7,288 nucleotides of DNA. Source: Nitrospirota bacterium (GTDB lineage Bacteria > Nitrospirota > 9FT-COMBO-42-15 > HDB-SIOI813). The position numbers were made by a program, and so were the translations under genes. Below the pieces are notes generated by a model, which saw only the letters and a program-made list of their open reading frames with translations, was not told the DNA's origin and did not search any database. Positions 1-5,131 of the stretch are shown here, in pieces (the first letter of the stretch is position 1; every line of letters begins with the position of its first letter). The stretch lies in the NCBI GenBank assembly GCA_016234155.1, contig JACRGZ010000171.1, forward strand, positions 1 through 7,288. Direction: 5' to 3'.

Positions 1-40
1 AACACTAAACAAAAAATGAAAAATGTTTAAGTGTTTTTTT
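1..40. repeat. AT-rich inverted repeat followed by a T run
   Basis: Positions 1-10 (AACACTAAAC) pair with 25-35 (GTTTAAGTGTT) with one bulged A at 29, leaving a 14-nt A-rich loop. On the plus strand the stem runs straight into T36-T40, so it could act as a weak factor-independent terminator for plus-strand transcription. The left arm touches the window edge, so the repeat may continue outside, and its orientation and function are uncertain. Confidence 0.35.
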
Positions 41-156
41 GTGTCTCTTTTAGTTCTTTGAGGCAAATTTTCATTATTCATTTCTTGTTATATGTTTTTT
101 ATTTTCTTGAGGATCAAAAATAACACCTGCTGAGTAGTTACCTATCATCTATCATT

Positions 157-342
157 TTACCAGCTTGACTTAATTACCCCTGGTATATCTCCTTTAAGAC
201 CCATGGACCTGAAACATATCCGGCACATCTGAAACTTCCTGAGAAACGCCCTCGATCTTCCGCATAATGGACAACGATTGTACTTACGTACCTTAAATTT
301 CGGCTCCCTCTTCGCCTTCGCTATTAAGGACTTCTTAGCCAC
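157..342 (-). CDS. rpsN: 30S ribosomal protein S14, short zinc-binding type
   Basis: Small-subunit protein of the 30S head, assembling near S3, S10 and S19 on the 3' domain of 16S rRNA. The product is 61 aa, the length of the zinc-type (Z) S14, and has the two CxxC pairs C24/C27 and C40/C43 expected to bind one Zn. The end GDIPGVIKSSW is the family C-terminus. Translation begins at GTG (342-340), preceded by a purine-rich AGAGGGGGG at 356-347 with about 8 nt spacing; an ATG overlapping it (344-342) is out of frame. It is separated from rplE by 132 nt of repeats, unusually far for the spc operon. The gene normally downstream, rpsH (S8), is not seen in the remaining 156 nt. Identification is certain; the symbol could be written rpsZ or rpsN1. 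Confidence 0.97.
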   Translation of the reverse strand: MAKKSLIAKAKREPKFKVRKYNRCPLCGRSRAFLRKFQMCRICFRSMGLKGDIPGVIKSSW

Positions 343-360
343 ATAACCCCCCTCTAAAAA

Positions 361-475
361 TACAAATCCTAAATCCTAATATCTAAATCCTAAACAAATC
401 CAAAATGCTAAATGTCAAAGCTCAAAGTTCAAATGAATGTCAAATGACAAATTTGGCATTTGGATTTTGACATTT
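361..475. repeat. AT-rich dispersed-type repeat between rplE and rpsN
   Basis: The spacer has two parts. Positions 361-400 hold short direct repeats of the words AAATCCTAA and CTAAATCC. Positions 410-475 hold nested palindromes: AAATGTCAAA (410-419) pairs with TTTGACATTT (466-475). Inside it, CAAATG (441-446), CAAATTTG (448-455) and CATTTG (457-462) form a 22-nt palindrome with a single A/G mismatch. The right end overlaps the first base of the rplE stop triplet. The composition resembles AT-rich intergenic repeats scattered in several uncultured bacterial genomes (recollection, not searched). No promoter or gene is evident. Confidence 0.6.
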
Positions 476-1041
476 TAATTTCTGAACGGCATCCCCATAA
501 GTTTCAACATGGTTTTACATTCCTTATCTGTTTTTGCACTTGTTACAATAGTAATGTCAAATCCGTGGATAAATGTCACAGACTCATATTTTATCTCGGG
601 GAAAATTATCTGCTCTTTTATGCCAAGTGTATAATTGCCGTTCCCGTCAAAGGAGTTTCCATTAATCCCCCTGAAGTCTCTTATCCTCGGAAGGGCAACA
701 CTGATGAGCCTGTCAAGGAACTCATACATCCTGTCAGCTCTGAGTGTTACCTTGCATCCTATTGGCATGCCTGCACGAAGTTTGAAGCCGGCTATAGATT
801 TTTTTGCCTTTGCTACCAAAGGACTCTGACCGGTAATCTGTTTGATCTCTCCCACTACGACATCAAGCATTTTGACATTTTGCACCGCTTCCCCAACACC
901 GACATTAATTACAATCTTCTCTATATGAGGCGCCTCCATGGGGTTTCTATATGAGAACTCCCGTAACAGTACCGGTATAACCTCTTTCCGGTATTTTTCT
1001 TTTAGTCTGGGCAAGTTTTTTTTGTCTTCGCCTGTTTTCAT
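475..1041 (-). CDS. rplE: 50S ribosomal protein L5
   Basis: Large-subunit protein of the central protuberance that binds 5S rRNA and contacts the P-site tRNA. It is 188 aa, against about 179 usual. The conserved blocks are present in order: RLKEKYRKEVIPVLLREF, IEKIVINVGVGEA, the ITGQSPLVAKAKKSIAGFKLR loop region, TLRADRMYEFLDRLI, and the C-terminal MLKLMGMPFRN. The extra residues are N-terminal (MKTGEDKKN). The ATG at 1041 has only a weak purine stretch (AGAGAAAA) before it. An in-frame TTG at 1014-1012 would give LPRLKEKY, closer to the family start, but is preceded by an A8 run and no good Shine-Dalgarno. I keep the ATG but mark the start as uncertain. Upstream, 230 nt including a large palindromic element separate it from rplX. 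Confidence 0.96.
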   Translation of the reverse strand: MKTGEDKKNLPRLKEKYRKEVIPVLLREFSYRNPMEAPHIEKIVINVGVGEAVQNVKMLDVVVGEIKQITGQSPLVAKAKKSIAGFKLRAGMPIGCKVTLRADRMYEFLDRLISVALPRIRDFRGINGNSFDGNGNYTLGIKEQIIFPEIKYESVTFIHGFDITIVTSAKTDKECKTMLKLMGMPFRN

Positions 1042-1085
1042 AGTTTTCTCTAAAAGCCTCGTTTAGTATAAACCATCCTGCGCCA

Positions 1086-1277
1086 AGTTGACGCTCAAAA
1101 ATGCCCACGACCCATTGCGTTGGCCTTCGGCCGCAATGGGTGCCCCGAAGGAAGGACAAGGATTTGAGCCGAGGCGTACTTTTTCGTACGTTGAGGCTCA
1201 AATCCTTGTCCTGACGCAGCACGACCCATTGCATTTACTTCGTAGCAATGGGTACCCCGCATTTTTCAGCGTCAACT
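1086..1277. repeat. 192-nt three-armed cloverleaf palindrome between rplX and rplE
   Basis: The outer inverted repeat is 1086-1104 against 1259-1277, 19 nt with one C/C mismatch (arm AGTTGACGCTCAAAAATGC). Inside are three hairpins. Arm 1 is 1110-1119 with 1132-1141 (ACCCATTGCG stem) plus an inner GGCC/GGCC with TTC loop. Arm 2 is a perfect 17-bp stem, 1154-1170 with 1195-1211 (GGACAAGGATTTGAGCC), continued after a 4x4 internal loop by CGTAC/GTACG (1175-1179, 1186-1190). Arm 3 is 1224-1232 with 1245-1253 (ACCCATTGC) plus inner TAC/GTA with TTC loop. The L24 stop codon lies in the right outer arm. No target-site duplication is obvious. It could be a non-autonomous mobile repeat or a structured leader of L5; the former seems likelier. 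Confidence 0.85.
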
Positions 1278-1595
1278 ATCAAGTATCTCCTTACACTTCT
1301 TACAATACCGCATCCTTTTATCGTTGCTTAGCTCAAACCCTACCTTTGTCACCTTATCACATTTGGGGCATACGATGGACACGTTTGATATGTGGATTGG
1401 CCCCTCGGTCTCCAATATCCCCCCCTCCTTGTTTTTCTGGGAAGGTTTCATGTGTTTTTTTACTATATTAAGCTTCTCTATCAATACTTGAACATTAGCA
1501 TCTGAGGGGAGCACCTTTAAAACCTTGCCCCTCTTACCCCTCTCCTTGCCGGAAATAGCCTCAACTGTATCACCTCTTTTGATTTTTAGCTGCAT
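1272..1595 (-). CDS. rplX: 50S ribosomal protein L24
   Basis: Early assembly initiator of the 50S subunit that binds domain I of 23S rRNA near the exit tunnel. The product is 107 aa. The N-terminal KOW region (KIKRGDTVEAISGKERGKRG, residues 4-23) and the HISNVSIVCPKCDK block are typical. C76/C79 and C98/C101 form a zinc-ribbon-like set seen in many bacterial L24 proteins. The frame stays open upstream to 1643, but that would invade rplN. The start is the ATGATG pair at 1598-1593. GAGGTG at 1606-1601 sits 5 nt before the second ATG, which also overlaps the rplN stop as TGATG, so I chose 1595. The stop TGA (1274-1272) falls inside the outer arm of the downstream cloverleaf. Confidence 0.96.
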   Translation of the reverse strand: MQLKIKRGDTVEAISGKERGKRGKVLKVLPSDANVQVLIEKLNIVKKHMKPSQKNKEGGILETEGPIHISNVSIVCPKCDKVTKVGFELSNDKRMRYCKKCKEILDS

Positions 1596-1963
1596 CATAC
1601 CACCTCTGGAGCAAGGGATATTATCTTCATAAATTTCTTCCACCTGAGCTCCCTTGCAACCGGACCGAAAATTCTCGTTCCAATAGGTTCACCCTGTGCA
1701 TTGATAAGCACAGCGGCATTTTTGTCAAATCTTATATACGACCCGTCATCGCGGCGGATACTGTCAACCGACCGCACTACAACAGCCTTTGCAACCTGAC
1801 CTTTCTTTGCAGTTCCATCCGGAATTGCCTCTTTAACACTTACCACAATTACATCACCAATGCCCGCATACCTCTTGTTGGAACTCCCCATCACCCTGAT
1901 ACACATAACCCTCTTTGCCCCTGAGTTATCTGCAACATCTAATATGGTCCTTGGTTGTATCAT
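1595..1963 (-). CDS. rplN: 50S ribosomal protein L14
   Basis: Large-subunit protein located beneath the subunit interface, in bridge B5/B8, where silencing factors of the RsfS type bind in other bacteria. It is 122 aa, the standard length. Family motifs are MIQPRTILDVADNSGAKRVM at the start, then a GIGDVIVVSVKEA block and the C-terminal EPIGTRIFGPVARELR region. The start ATG at 1963 overlaps the rpsQ stop as TGATG. A GTG one codon upstream (1966) is possible but would add an atypical residue. There is no strong Shine-Dalgarno, so translation is probably coupled to rpsQ. Confidence 0.97.
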   Translation of the reverse strand: MIQPRTILDVADNSGAKRVMCIRVMGSSNKRYAGIGDVIVVSVKEAIPDGTAKKGQVAKAVVVRSVDSIRRDDGSYIRFDKNAAVLINAQGEPIGTRIFGPVARELRWKKFMKIISLAPEVV

Positions 1964-2223
1964 CACTCAGCCTGTTTACGTTCCAGAATATCAATAATCT
2001 TCCAGCGCTTCTTCTTGCTAAGAGGCATGGTCTCTATTATCTTCACCTTGTCTCCAACATGACACTTATTATCTTCATCATGTGCCATGAACTTCGTCCG
2101 TTTTTTGACAACCTTGCCATACTTCGGATGCCTGTAAAGGCTTTCAACTATTACAGTTACGGTCTTATCCATTTTGTCACTTATAACCCTGCCTATATAC
2201 TCTTTCCGCAGCTTATAAGCCAT
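1963..2223 (-). CDS. rpsQ: 30S ribosomal protein S17
   Basis: Primary 16S rRNA-binding protein of the 30S body, with an OB fold. The product is 86 aa. The OB-fold strands are visible as RKEYIGRVISDKMDKTVTV (residues 6-24), the HPKYGKVVKKRTKFMAHDE segment, and HVGDKVKIIETMPLSKKKRW. There are two adjacent ATGs (2226 and 2223). GGAGGG at 2232-2227 directly abuts the first but leaves 3 nt before the second, and the second overlaps the rpmC stop as TGATG, so 2223 is preferred. The gene sits in a run of three one-base stop/start overlaps (rpmC-rpsQ-rplN-rplX), consistent with coupled, equimolar synthesis. Confidence 0.96.
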   Translation of the reverse strand: MAYKLRKEYIGRVISDKMDKTVTVIVESLYRHPKYGKVVKKRTKFMAHDEDNKCHVGDKVKIIETMPLSKKKRWKIIDILERKQAE

Positions 2224-2420
2224 CATCCCTCCGCCTTACTCTCATTCACCACAGTCTTAACCCTGGCAATTTCTCTTTTGACATTTCTTATACGCATCGG
2301 GTTATCTAAGCTGCCACTGATTGACTTCTGAAATCTGAGATTAAATAATTCCTTCCTCAGATCTTTCTCCTGTTGCAAAAGCTCATCTCGTGTAGCCCCG
2401 CGCATCTCCGTCAGTGTCAT
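2223..2420 (-). CDS. rpmC: 50S ribosomal protein L29
   Basis: Small helical protein next to the polypeptide exit tunnel, part of the docking platform for trigger factor and the signal recognition particle together with L23. It is 65 aa, the usual length, almost all predicted helix. The signature RKELFNLRFQKSISGSLDNP lies at about residues 22-41, and RIRNVKREIARVKTV forms the second helix. The ATG at 2420 is 2 nt after the rplP stop. An in-frame ATG at codon 6 would delete part of the family-conserved first helix. The only Shine-Dalgarno-like stretch (AGAGGCGGG) is in the end of rplP and rather distant, which again suggests coupling. Confidence 0.96.
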   Translation of the reverse strand: MTLTEMRGATRDELLQQEKDLRKELFNLRFQKSISGSLDNPMRIRNVKREIARVKTVVNESKAEG

Positions 2421-2422
2421 TT

Positions 2423-2836
2423 CTATAACCCGCCTCTTTCAATAAATTTAGTCGCTACAGGCAGTTTATGTGAGGCTAATTTCAACGCCTCCTGCGCAAC
2501 CTCCTTAGGCACTCCATCCATCTCATACAAAATCCGGCCCGGCTGCACTACGGCGACCCATGCTTCTACAGCCCCCTTGCCTTTTCCCATTCTTGTCTCT
2601 GCAGGCTTTTTGGTAATAGGCTTATCGGGGAATATACGTATCCATACCCTTCCGCCTCGTTTAACGTGCCTGGTGATTGCAATACGGGCAGCCTCTATCT
2701 GCCTTGCGGTAATACGACCAGGTTCCAAAGTCTTAAGCCCGAAGCTGCCAAAACTAAGGTCTACCCCTCTGGACGCCTTACCTTTAGTCCGCCCCTTCTG
2801 ACGTTTTCTGTACTTAACCTTCTTAGGTGATAACAC
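2423..2836 (-). CDS. rplP: 50S ribosomal protein L16
   Basis: Late-assembling large-subunit protein near the A-site tRNA elbow and central protuberance. With a GTG start the product is 137 aa, matching the family (136-138), and begins MLSPKKVKYRKRQKGR. Other signatures are FGSFGLKTLEPGRITARQIE and KKPAETRMGKGKGAVEAWVA; R82 aligns with the arginine hydroxylated in E. coli L16. A TTG two codons upstream (2842) is also in frame. AAGGAGG at 2852-2846 is 9 nt from the GTG but only 3 nt from the TTG, so GTG is favoured. The gene overlaps the end of rpsC by 14 nt. Confidence 0.95.
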   Translation of the reverse strand: MLSPKKVKYRKRQKGRTKGKASRGVDLSFGSFGLKTLEPGRITARQIEAARIAITRHVKRGGRVWIRIFPDKPITKKPAETRMGKGKGAVEAWVAVVQPGRILYEMDGVPKEVAQEALKLASHKLPVATKFIERGGL

Positions 2837-3479
2837 CTGCAATTACCTCCTTTTCCGGAAGCACCTCACCTTTGTATATCCAGACTTTTACGCCTATCTG
2901 GCCATATGTAGTTTTGGCCTCTGAAAACCCGTAGTCAATGTCTGCCCTCAGGGTATGCAGTGGCACCCGTCCCTCTCTGTACCACTCTGATCTTGCGATC
3001 TCTGATCCCGCAAGACGGCCGGAACATTGTATCTTTATCCCTTGTGCGCCAAACCTCAATGCTGCCGCAACACTCTTCTTCATCGCCCTTCTGAAGGCTA
3101 TCCTTTTCTCTAATTGCAGGGCTACATTTTCTGCCACAAGCTGGGCATCTATCTCAGGCTTCTTAATCTCTATTATATTGACCGAAATCTGCTTACATGA
3201 GAGTTCCTCTAAGTTTTTCTTAAGCTTTTCTACCTCAGAGCCCTTCCTCCCGATGATAATTCCGGGTCTGGCCGTATGAATATTAACCTTCGCCGTCTGG
3301 GTGGAACGTTCTATGTCAATCTTAGCAACCCCTGCATGCAACAACTTACCCTTTACAAGCCGTCTTATTTTCAGGTCTTCATGCAGCAATGCTGCATACC
3401 CCCGCTCAGCGTACCACTTTGAGTTCCACGATTTTATGTAACCTAATCTGAATCCAATTGGATGGACTTTCTGGCCCAA
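2823..3479 (-). CDS. rpsC: 30S ribosomal protein S3
   Basis: 30S head protein lining the mRNA entry tunnel, with a type II KH domain and a role in the ribosomal helicase. The product is 218 aa from a TTG start. It begins GQKVHPIGFRLG, exactly the family N-terminus, has the KH signature GIIIGRKG (residues 73-80), and the C-terminal RSEWYREGRVPLHTLRADID and GVKVWIYKGE blocks. The frame is open to an ATG at 3521, but the extra 14 residues have no family counterpart and would overlap rplV. TTG at 3479-3477 is preceded by AAGGAGG (3490-3484) at 4 nt, close but strong. The gene lies 13 nt after the rplV stop and overlaps rplP by 14 nt. Confidence 0.96.
   Translation of the reverse strand: MGQKVHPIGFRLGYIKSWNSKWYAERGYAALLHEDLKIRRLVKGKLLHAGVAKIDIERSTQTAKVNIHTARPGIIIGRKGSEVEKLKKNLEELSCKQISVNIIEIKKPEIDAQLVAENVALQLEKRIAFRRAMKKSVAAALRFGAQGIKIQCSGRLAGSEIARSEWYREGRVPLHTLRADIDYGFSEAKTTYGQIGVKVWIYKGEVLPEKEVIAGVIT
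2846..2852 (-). promoter_or_regulatory. Shine-Dalgarno deciding the rplP start
   Basis: AAGGAGG on the minus strand, inside the 3' end of rpsC. Its 9-nt spacing supports GTG at 2836 over TTG at 2842 as the L16 start. Confidence 0.8.
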
Positions 3480-3483
3480 ATTT

Positions 3484-3490
3484 CCTCCTT
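3484..3490 (-). promoter_or_regulatory. Shine-Dalgarno deciding the rpsC TTG start
   Basis: AAGGAGG on the minus strand in the 13-nt spacer between rplV and rpsC, 4 nt before TTG at 3479. It marks the TTG rather than the upstream in-frame ATG at 3521 as the S3 start. Confidence 0.8.
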
Positions 3491-3492
3491 GT

Positions 3493-3885
3493 CTATTTCC
3501 GGCGCTTCGCGCCAGACACATTAGATGTCACATTAGATGCCACCTTAGATGTCACCTTAGTAGCAAGTATCATCGTTATATGGCTCATGTGCCTTTTCCT
3601 TCTCATCCCCCTCCCCATGGGCCCTGCCTTGAATCGCTTTAGCGCAGGTCCGTGATCTACATATGCCTTTGCTATGAGAAGGTCATCTACATCACCAATG
3701 TTTTTTTGTTTAGCATTTGCTATAGCAGACTTTAAGACCTTATCTATCATAAAAGATGCGTGTTGAGGTAAAAACTTAAGTATAGTCATAGCCTCTCCAA
3801 CATCCTTTCCCCGAACAAGGTCAATGACCCGCCTGGCTTTTCTCGGCGTCACCCTTGCGTATCTCAGTATAGCTTTGGCTTCCAT
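3493..3885 (-). CDS. rplV: 50S ribosomal protein L22 with repetitive C-terminal tail
   Basis: Large-subunit protein whose long beta-hairpin lines the exit tunnel and whose globular part contacts all 23S rRNA domains. The product is 130 aa; the family is usually 110-118. The core is normal: RVTPRKARRVIDLVRGK (residues 11-27), KSAIANAKQ, and the tunnel hairpin GPALKRFKAGPMGRGMRRKR (79-98). After the usual end (about residue 108), a tail made of four-residue units KVTS, KVAS, NVTS, NVSG (110-125) precedes a basic GAKRRK-type end. The tail is encoded by a 12-bp tandem repeat. The ATG at 3885 has GAGG 7-8 nt upstream. A 118-nt repeat-bearing gap separates it from rpsS. Confidence 0.96.
   Translation of the reverse strand: MEAKAILRYARVTPRKARRVIDLVRGKDVGEAMTILKFLPQHASFMIDKVLKSAIANAKQKNIGDVDDLLIAKAYVDHGPALKRFKAGPMGRGMRRKRHMSHITMILATKVTSKVASNVTSNVSGAKRRK
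3501..3513. repeat. GGCGC hairpin at the rplV 3' end
   Basis: GGCGC (3501-3505) and GCGCC (3509-3513) form a perfect 5-bp stem with a 3-nt loop. In the transcript the loop is GAA closed by C-G, a GCGAAGC-like mini-hairpin of known high stability. It ends 10 nt before the S3 Shine-Dalgarno. It may be incidental coding sequence. Confidence 0.4.
3518..3565. repeat. 12-bp tandem repeat in the rplV C-terminal tail
   Basis: About four in-frame units of 12 bp: ACATTAGATGTC at 3518-3529, ACATTAGATGCC at 3530-3541, ACCTTAGATGTC at 3542-3553, and a degenerate ACCTTAGTAGCA at 3554-3565. The period is a multiple of three, so copy-number change would lengthen or shorten the L22 tail by four residues without a frameshift. 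Confidence 0.85.
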
Positions 3886-3902
3886 CTTATATCCTCATTT
3901 TT

Positions 3903-3994
3903 AAGGGTTCGAGGATTCAAGGGGTCAAGGGGTCAAGGGAGACGTATAAGATTCTACCACTTGAATCCTTGAATCCTGGACCCCTTGAACCCTT
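3903..3994. repeat. TCAAGGGG-type repeat and inverted repeat between rpsS and rplV
   Basis: TCAAGGG(G/A) occurs three times in tandem (3917-3924, 3925-3932, 3933-3940). AGGATTCAAGG at 3912-3922 pairs perfectly with CCTTGAATCCT at 3967-3977 (11 bp). The outer AAGGGTTC (3903-3910) pairs with GAACCCTT (3987-3994). It fills most of the 118-nt gap. The same words recur in the rpsJ/rplC gap. No promoter or gene is evident. Confidence 0.75.
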
Positions 3995-4003
3995 TCTCCA
4001 ATC

Positions 4004-4291
4004 TTACTTCACTGAAGTAGCCTTCTCAGTCTTTTTCCCCGAATGGGCCTTAAAAGTCCGGGTTGGAGAGAACTCCCCTAACTTGTGTCCAATCATATTT
4101 TCCGTAACATAAACCGGGATAAACTTCTTTCCATTATGAACAGCTATAGTATGTCCTATCATTTCAGGAATAATAGTTGACCGTCTTGACCATGTCTTTA
4201 TGATCCTTTTCTCCCCCACCTGATTCATTGCCTCAATCTTACTTAATAAATGTCCATCTATAAACGGTCCCTTTTTGACAGAACGTGCCAT
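4004..4291 (-). CDS. rpsS: 30S ribosomal protein S19
   Basis: 30S head protein that, with S13, contacts the A-site tRNA and 5S rRNA side of the 50S (intersubunit bridge B1a region). The product is 95 aa (family about 92). Conserved blocks are MARSVKKGPFIDGHLLSKIE at the N-terminus, TWSRRSTIIPEMIGHTIAVH in the middle, and MIGHKLGEFSPTRTF near the C-terminus. The ATG at 4291 lies 6 nt after the rplB stop; AAGG overlapping that stop, with CGGAGG further upstream inside rplB, serves as the ribosome-binding region. Confidence 0.97.
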   Translation of the reverse strand: MARSVKKGPFIDGHLLSKIEAMNQVGEKRIIKTWSRRSTIIPEMIGHTIAVHNGKKFIPVYVTENMIGHKLGEFSPTRTFKAHSGKKTEKATSVK

Positions 4292-4297
4292 TTTACC

Positions 4298-5119
4298 TTA
4301 CTTCCTCCGTTTAACAATAAATTTACCCGTGGATTTGTTCCTCCGCGTTTTGTATCCCTTGGTCGGCACACCCCATGGAGAACAAGGGTGTCTGCCGCCT
4401 GACGTCTTCCCCTCGCCACCGCCTAATGGATGGTCAACGGGATTCATAGCAACCCCCCTTACGTGGGGCCTCTTCCCAAGCCACCTTGACTTGCCGGCCT
4501 TACCAACAGAGACATTAATGTTGTCTAAATTCCCTACCTGTCCGATAGTAGCCATACACCGTGAGTGAACAAATCTGACCTCTCCTGAGTTCAGCTTTAT
4601 GGTCGCATAATCACCCTCTTTCGCCATAAGTTGTACGGCCCCACCGGCGCTTCGGGCAAGCTGCCCTCCTCGTCCTGGATTTAATTCTACATTATGTATC
4701 ATTGTACCGACCGGTATGTTATTTAGCGGGAGGGTATTCCCCACTTTGATTTCACTATCAGGACCTGAGCTTACCGTATCACCGGCTTTCAGTCCCTCCG
4801 GGGCTATAATATACCTCTTTTCACCATCCGCGTAATGGAGCAGGGCTATCCTTGCCGTCCTGTTAGGGTCATACTCTATAGCAGCCACAGTTGCCGGTAT
4901 CCCAGTCTTGTCACGTTTAAAATCTATTATCCTGTATGCTTGCCTGTGTCCGCCCCCCTTGTGGTCAGCGGTAATCCTCCCGTTATTATTCCTCCCCCCG
5001 GTCCCTCTCTTATCAACAACTAAAGACTTCTCAGGCTTTGCCCTGGTAATCTCATCGAAAGTAAGGGTTGTTTTTCCTCTCACACCGGGAGAGGTTGGTT
5101 TATAGCTCTTCAGTCCCAT
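4298..5119 (-). CDS. rplB: 50S ribosomal protein L2
   Basis: One of the most conserved large-subunit proteins; needed for subunit association and placed close to the peptidyl-transferase centre. It is 273 aa, the standard length. Visible signatures are YKPTSPGVRG at the N-terminus, GGGHRQAYRIIDFKRDK (56-72), ELNPGRGGQLARSAGG (145-160), and the C-terminal GVAMNPVDHPLGGGEGKTSGG. H230 in VDHPLGGGEG corresponds to the histidine implicated in activity in E. coli L2. The ATG at 5119 is 12 nt after the rplW stop, with AAGGGGAAG as ribosome-binding site overlapping that stop. Confidence 0.98.
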   Translation of the reverse strand: MGLKSYKPTSPGVRGKTTLTFDEITRAKPEKSLVVDKRGTGGRNNNGRITADHKGGGHRQAYRIIDFKRDKTGIPATVAAIEYDPNRTARIALLHYADGEKRYIIAPEGLKAGDTVSSGPDSEIKVGNTLPLNNIPVGTMIHNVELNPGRGGQLARSAGGAVQLMAKEGDYATIKLNSGEVRFVHSRCMATIGQVGNLDNINVSVGKAGKSRWLGKRPHVRGVAMNPVDHPLGGGEGKTSGGRHPCSPWGVPTKGYKTRRNKSTGKFIVKRRK

Positions 5120-5131
5120 AATTACTTCCCC

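Noticed and set aside
121..130. Ten-base word TAACACCTGC shared by 121-130 and 2831-2840
   Set aside because: Ten bases only, one copy inside coding sequence, with no extended similarity on either side; most likely chance.
361..475. CRISPR-like array in the L5-S14 spacer
   Set aside because: The repeats are short, degenerate and irregularly spaced, with no constant repeat and unique spacer pattern.
460..954. Long plus-strand open frame opposite rplE
   Set aside because: It is antisense to the clear L5 gene, and its translation has no recognisable family features; it is a shadow frame.
947..1234. Minus-strand open frame of 95 codons across the rplX-rplE gap
   Set aside because: It is built from the palindromic arms and runs out of frame into rplE; the translated sequence reflects hairpin repeats (QWVV repeated), not a protein family.
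1088..1471. Plus-strand open frame covering the cloverleaf and rplX
   Set aside because: It is antisense to rplX over half its length and begins in the palindrome; no ribosome-binding site or family features.
1599..1643. Upstream in-frame ATG at 1643 as the L24 start
   Set aside because: It would overlap rplN by about 49 nt and add 16 residues not found in L24; the ATGATG at 1598-1593 has a ribosome-binding site.
3480..3521. ATG at 3521 as the S3 start
   Set aside because: The 14 extra residues lack family similarity and overlap rplV, while TTG at 3479 has AAGGAGG before it and gives the exact family N-terminus.
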